This document shows positions 60,368 through 64,000 of a stretch of DNA of 64,000 bases, in pieces; position 1 is the stretch's first letter; each line of letters begins with the position of its first letter. The translations under genes were made by a program, and so were the position numbers. A model generated the notes under the pieces. It was not told the origin of the DNA. It saw nothing but the letters and a program-made list of their open reading frames with translations, and searched no databases. This stretch comes from Cytobacillus eiseniae (GTDB lineage: Bacteria > Bacillota > Bacilli > Bacillales > Cytobacillaceae): assembly GCF_017874625.1 (NCBI RefSeq), contig NZ_JAGIKZ010000001.1, positions 310,001 through 374,000 of the forward strand, in the 5' to 3' direction.

Positions 60368-61168
60368 ATGAATCAAGAAAATGTTGGCATTAAAACACCT
60401 GAATTTGTCTCCCTACAATTCCAGCTTGCAGGTCTTGGCAGCCGAACGGCAGCATTTATTATTGACCAGCTCATTTTAACAGTTATCAATATATTAATCG
60501 TGATTGCTTTACTTTTTTATATGAATGGGATGTCATTCTTCTATATGCTGGAAATGAATTCACTCCCGATTGCTATTGCAATTATCCTTATTTTCCTTAT
60601 CAATTGGGGCTATTTTTTTATATTTGAGTTTTTTTCAGGTGGGAAGACGATTGGCAAAAAAATCATTGGAATCCGTGTCATTCAAGAGAATGGACATAGC
60701 ATCACACTGCTTTCTAGTTTTATTAGAAATTTACTTCGAATCATTGACTCATTGCCAGCCAATTACTTTCTAGGGCTTATCATGATTTTTTTTCATTCCA
60801 AACATAAAAGAATTGGAGATTTAGTTGCTGGTACGATCGTTGTTCATGAACAAAAAACAAAACAAGCAAAGAAGCAAACAGCAATTAAAAAGGAAATTGC
60901 ACAAAGAGGGCTGACTAAAGAGGGGAGCAACTTTGAAGAATGGGGGATTAATTCTTTAGGCTCAAAGGAATGGCATTTGCTTAAAACATATAGCAACCGA
61001 TTTGTTCATTTGCCGTTAGAAGAAAGAGGAGAGGTAACAAGAGAAATTGCTGCCATTCTACTCTTAAAGATTGGAATAATAATTGAGGGGAAAAGTATTC
61101 GTGAATTAGAAAACATCCTTCTTACACTTTATTTGGTGATGAAGGATGAATGGGAATTCGATCTATAA
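60368..61168 (+). CDS. RDD-family membrane protein
   Basis: A 266-aa protein. The RDD domain (about 10-160) has LAGLGSRTAAFIIDQLIL and FFSGGKTIGKKIIGIRV...SSFIRNLLRIID, with three or four transmembrane helices. A cytoplasmic tail (about 165-266) is unrelated to known domains. RDD proteins are membrane proteins of varied, mostly unknown roles. It starts 124 bp from the divergent SpoIIM-like gene. MoxR, DUF58, DUF4350, DUF4129, SpoIIM-like and RDD genes occur together in actinobacteria too (for example Mycobacterium tuberculosis Rv3690-Rv3695, from memory). Confidence 0.9.
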   Translation: MNQENVGIKTPEFVSLQFQLAGLGSRTAAFIIDQLILTVINILIVIALLFYMNGMSFFYMLEMNSLPIAIAIILIFLINWGYFFIFEFFSGGKTIGKKIIGIRVIQENGHSITLLSSFIRNLLRIIDSLPANYFLGLIMIFFHSKHKRIGDLVAGTIVVHEQKTKQAKKQTAIKKEIAQRGLTKEGSNFEEWGINSLGSKEWHLLKTYSNRFVHLPLEERGEVTREIAAILLLKIGIIIEGKSIRELENILLTLYLVMKDEWEFDL

Positions 61169-61190
61169 GATGCAAGGCAACCAGGAACAA

Positions 61191-61217
61191 ACAACTCCTT
61201 CTGTAAAAAGGAGTTGT
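61191..61217 (+). terminator. Hairpin after the RDD gene
   Basis: ACAACTCCTT and AAGGAGTTGT form a 10-bp perfect stem with a 7-nt loop. No T tail follows, so termination is uncertain. Confidence 0.5.
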
Positions 61218-61312
61218 CAAAGTTAAAATTGTATATTATATTTAAACACATACAGTATTTAGTATCTTTTATTCATCTACAATACTAAATATAGATAATG
61301 ACCAATAATAAT

Positions 61313-61460
61313 GGTGTCTAAATAGACTTAATAGGGAATCTGGTGAAAATCCAGAACTGTACCCGCAACTGTAAATGCTGACGAAATAAGTAGATCCACT
61401 GTCTTTGGACGGGAAGGACTTAGAGTAGGTAGAAGCATGAGTCAGGAGACCTGCCATTTT
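61313..61460 (+). ncRNA. Cobalamin (adenosylcobalamin) riboswitch
   Basis: The conserved core is present: TTAATAGGGAATCTGGTGAA, ATCCAGAACTGTACCCGCAA and, near the end, GCATGAGTCAGGAGACCTGC (the B12 box). A terminator lies about 100 bp downstream, before the thioesterase and ribonucleotide reductase genes. B12 binding should therefore lower their expression. The outer boundaries are approximate. Confidence 0.93.
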
Positions 61461-61561
61461 TATAACGTATTATCTTCTTCGGGAGTTGGGAAGGTATAAC
61501 GAGGGTAATCTTACTATTACAGTTTATTGCTACTGTTATATAGTTTATTCCGCGTTATTAC

Positions 61562-61587
61562 ACCCATCAACTTTGATGGGTTTTTTT
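61562..61587 (+). terminator. Terminator (likely expression platform of the B12 riboswitch)
   Basis: CCCATCA, loop ACTT, TGATGGG, then TTTTTTT. Placed between the riboswitch and the thioesterase start. Confidence 0.9.
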
Positions 61588-61670
61588 GTTGTTAAACATC
61601 CATTTTAGCAGTAATCCTTCCTTTTCACGAAGCTTTGTATCTAATGTAAATGAAGAAAGGAGGAACAAGT

Positions 61671-62138
61671 TTGGAAGAAAAATTATCTGCAAGTATTTCT
61701 AGAACGATTCAAACAAAGCTTGTTTTGCCACCTGATACGAATCATATGGGCACAATCTTTGGAGGAACAGTGCTATCCTGCATTGATGAAATTGCAGCGA
61801 TTACTGCTATGAAACATAGTAAAAAGGTCGTTGTGACTGCTTCTATCGATACTGTGAATTTTTTATCATCGGCAAAAGTGGGCGATATCTTAATTTTAGA
61901 AGGAGTAGTTATTTCGACCGGTCGAACATCGATGGAGGTATATGTGAAAGTAGAATGTCAAAATTTACAAACTGGTGAAAGGACGACTACCACTACCGCT
62001 ATTCTTACGATGGTTGCTGTAAATAGTGATGGCATTCCGACTCCAGTAAATGGGGTGGAACCAGAAACGGAAGAGGAAAAAAGATTATTCATTCGTGCGA
62101 AAGATAGAAAAAAGAGACGTTTGAAAATAAATGATTAA
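61671..62138 (+). CDS. Hotdog-fold acyl-CoA thioesterase
   Basis: A 155-aa protein with the YkhA/YciA-like pattern LVLPPDTNHMGTIFGGTVLSCIDEIAAITAM and VVVTASIDTVNFLSSAKVGD. It hydrolyses acyl-CoA thioesters, probably as a hexamer; the substrate is unknown. TTG 61671 lies seven bases after AAAGGAGG; the ATG at 61650 precedes that site and is rejected. It sits behind the B12 riboswitch and 16 bp before the reductase gene, so it shares that control. Confidence 0.9.
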   Translation: MEEKLSASISRTIQTKLVLPPDTNHMGTIFGGTVLSCIDEIAAITAMKHSKKVVVTASIDTVNFLSSAKVGDILILEGVVISTGRTSMEVYVKVECQNLQTGERTTTTTAILTMVAVNSDGIPTPVNGVEPETEEEKRLFIRAKDRKKRRLKIND

Positions 62139-62154
62139 TCAGAGGTGAATACAT

Positions 62155-64000
62155 ATGATCATTCAAAGTCATTCCGAGAGAGATACCCTATTATCAGTGA
62201 TGAAAAGAGCATCACAAAAATATCAATTAGACATGTCACAATATTTTGAAATGGTGGCAGAGCTAGAGGAGAATTCACTGTATGATCGATCACTCCATTA
62301 TGCACTCAATCAAATTTCTATAGATGAGCCTAACTGGACGTTTGCAGCAGCTAATCTGTATTTAAATGAGCTATATCGTCAAACATCAGAAAAACGTGGA
62401 TATCAGCACGAGAGCAATTACGGTGATTTTTATACACTTCTTTCTGAATTAACAACTATCGGAATTTATTCAAACGAGTTATTACAAAATTATACGAAGG
62501 ATGAAATTGTAAATTTAGGAAGTGTAATTGATCCTGAAAGAGATCATCTTTTTAATTATATCGGGTTATTTTTATTAGCTGATCGATACCTTGCTAAAGA
62601 CTATGAAGGAAATATTTATGAGCTGCCACAAGAAAGGTTCATGATTATTGCTATGACATTAATGAAAAATGAACAAAAGGATAAACGCCTCAACTATGTA
62701 AAGGATGCATATTGGGCATTAAGCAATTTATATATGACCGTTGCTACCCCAACCTTATCCAATGCTGGAAAAAGCTTTGGACAGCTCTCTTCCTGTTTTA
62801 TTGATACAGTTGAAGATTCATTAGATGGCATCTACATGAATAATTGGGATATTGCTAGATTGAGTAAAGACGGGGGAGGTTTGGGGATTTATCTAGGAAA
62901 AGTACGTGCTCTCGGTTCAGATATTAAAAGATTCAAAGGGAATTCCTCAGGTGTTGTTCCTTGGATTCGGCTGATTAATGATACAGCAGTAAGTGTAGAC
63001 CAACTTGGCCAAAGACAAGGAGCTGTAGCCGTTTATTTAGATGTTTTTCATAAAGACATTATGAATGGCTTTTTAGATTTAAAAACAAATAACGGTGACG
63101 AAAGAAGAAAAGCACATGATATTTTCACAGGAGTTTCCATTCCAAATCTGTTTATGAAGCAATTAAGTGAAATAGATGAAAATGGCAGAAGTGTTGGAGA
63201 ATGGCATACATTTTGTCCGCATCAAGTTAAACAAATAATGGGATGGAAAGATGAAAAAGGAATCCCGTTAGGCCTTGAAGATTTTTATGATGAAATAGAC
63301 GAACCATACTTCACAGAAAAATATGAAGAAGCAGTAAATCACCCACTACTTCCTCGAAAAACATACCGAGCAATGGATATTATGACAAGGATCATGATAT
63401 CTCAATTAGAAACAGGAACTCCTTATATGTTTTATAGAGACGAAGCAAATCGGCAAAATCCGAACAAACATGTAAACGGAAGTGGACGTACTTCCATTTA
63501 TTGCAGTAACTTATGTACAGAGATCACACAAAATATGTCTGCTACTACAATAGTAAAAGAATATAAGGATGAGGAAGGAAATATTATCATCGTCCGTAAA
63601 CCTGGTGATTTTGTAGTTTGCAATTTATCATCGGTTAACCTTCCGAAAACAGTAAGAGAAAATGTATTAGAAAAACTAATACCTATTCAAATGAGAATGC
63701 TAGATAATGTGATCGACCTTAATTCAATTTCAGTTGGACAAGCTGAAGTAACGAATAAAAAATACCGTGCAGTAGGCTTGGGAACTTTCGGTTGGCATCA
63801 TCTAATTGCCTTAAAGGGAATTTATTGGGAGTCAGAGGAGGCAGTTTCCTATGCGGATAGCCTATATGAAGATATTGCTTATTATACGATTCGAGCGTCT
63901 ATGGAATTAGCAAAGGAAAAAGGGGCATACAGTCAGTTTGAAGGTTCTGAATGGCATACAGGTAAATATTTTGAGCGTAAAGGATATAAAACAGAAAGAT
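62155..64000 (+). CDS. nrdA: Ribonucleoside-diphosphate reductase large subunit (partial, 3' end outside)
   Basis: 615 residues are visible. The N-terminal helical domain (MIIQSHSERDTLLSVMKRAS) lacks a clear ATP-cone. Then come VATPTLSNAGKSFGQLSSCF, with the first redox Cys, and CSNLCTEITQN, the N-x-C-x-E active-site motif near residues 451-456. The AVGLGTFGWHHL region follows. It reduces ribonucleotides to deoxyribonucleotides. The sequence looks like the class I (NrdA-type) subunit of Bacillaceae, which needs a separate NrdB radical subunit; a class II identity cannot be fully excluded without the C-terminus. AGAGGTGAAT precedes the ATG. Confidence 0.88.
   Translation, partial: MIIQSHSERDTLLSVMKRASQKYQLDMSQYFEMVAELEENSLYDRSLHYALNQISIDEPNWTFAAANLYLNELYRQTSEKRGYQHESNYGDFYTLLSELTTIGIYSNELLQNYTKDEIVNLGSVIDPERDHLFNYIGLFLLADRYLAKDYEGNIYELPQERFMIIAMTLMKNEQKDKRLNYVKDAYWALSNLYMTVATPTLSNAGKSFGQLSSCFIDTVEDSLDGIYMNNWDIARLSKDGGGLGIYLGKVRALGSDIKRFKGNSSGVVPWIRLINDTAVSVDQLGQRQGAVAVYLDVFHKDIMNGFLDLKTNNGDERRKAHDIFTGVSIPNLFMKQLSEIDENGRSVGEWHTFCPHQVKQIMGWKDEKGIPLGLEDFYDEIDEPYFTEKYEEAVNHPLLPRKTYRAMDIMTRIMISQLETGTPYMFYRDEANRQNPNKHVNGSGRTSIYCSNLCTEITQNMSATTIVKEYKDEEGNIIIVRKPGDFVVCNLSSVNLPKTVRENVLEKLIPIQMRMLDNVIDLNSISVGQAEVTNKKYRAVGLGTFGWHHLIALKGIYWESEEAVSYADSLYEDIAYYTIRASMELAKEKGAYSQFEGSEWHTGKYFERKGYKTER

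Noticed and set aside
62155-64000. Class II (B12-dependent) reductase as the riboswitch target
   Set aside because: The visible N-terminal region and motifs look like class I NrdA, and B12 repressing a B12-dependent enzyme would be odd; not finally excluded because the C-terminus is missing.

Overview
The window reads as chromosome of a low-GC, endospore-forming member of the Bacillaceae. Shine-Dalgarno sites are strong, TTG and GTG starts are frequent, U-tailed terminators are numerous, and many genes have close Bacillus relatives (des-desKR, tenA-thiXYZ, dacC, ppiB, sleL-like, CotF-like, ydjO-like). A complete periplasmic nitrate reductase (nap) cluster is unusual for the family. It fits a nitrate-respiring or denitrifying Bacillus; Schinkia/Bacillus azotoformans-like is my inference and is not proven by the sequence.

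Layout. 1-1000: end of a molybdate ABC transporter (modA end, modB). 1011-2495 (-): aldehyde dehydrogenase. 2901-8670: nap cluster in the order napG, napA, napB, napD, napF, napH, with two structured dispersed repeats between napB and napD; molybdate uptake nearby fits the molybdenum need of NapA. 8788-12518: an ABC exporter pair and an MFS transporter. 12571-13203: three very small genes, one probably starting with ATT. 13319-18924 (-): two zinc peptidases and a membrane diguanylate cyclase. 19382-23889: small proteins, an isochorismatase-like hydrolase, an MHYT/PAS sensor kinase and a coiled-coil protein. 24234-29238: two TerD paralogues, a LysM/GH18 spore cortex enzyme and a class A penicillin-binding protein. 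29405-32860: small proteins, cyclophilin, two DNA repair proteins (Mug, alkyltransferase-like) and DacC. 32964-41710: YceI protein, SUV3-like helicase, Zn alcohol dehydrogenase, spore coat protein, DEAD-box helicase, DUF1002 protein and two unknowns. 41746-44678: the cold/membrane-fluidity module des-desK-desR with a palindromic operator. 45087-46178: branched-chain aminotransferase.

46249-52609 is a thiamin module. Two complete TPP riboswitches, each with its own terminator, precede tenA-thiZ-thiX-thiY-thiW-thiD-thiM-thiE. It combines salvage of thiamin breakdown products (TenA plus ThiXYZ), uptake of a thiazole-type precursor (ThiW), kinases (ThiD, ThiM) and the coupling enzyme (ThiE). 52771-54019 holds a prolyl-4-hydroxylase-like oxygenase and a rhodanese whose last residues are encoded by a dispersed repeat. 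54311-61168 is a membrane-associated MoxR/DUF58/DUF4350/DUF4129/SpoIIM-like/RDD cluster of poorly known function. At the end, a cobalamin riboswitch with a terminator precedes a hotdog thioesterase and a class I-type ribonucleotide reductase large subunit that runs off the window.

I found no CRISPR array, rRNA, tRNA, phage or intact insertion sequence. The most notable points are the B12 riboswitch ahead of a class I-type reductase, the tandem TPP riboswitches, the unusual Nap export and anchoring features, the probable ATT start, the repeat-encoded protein tail and the MoxR cluster.
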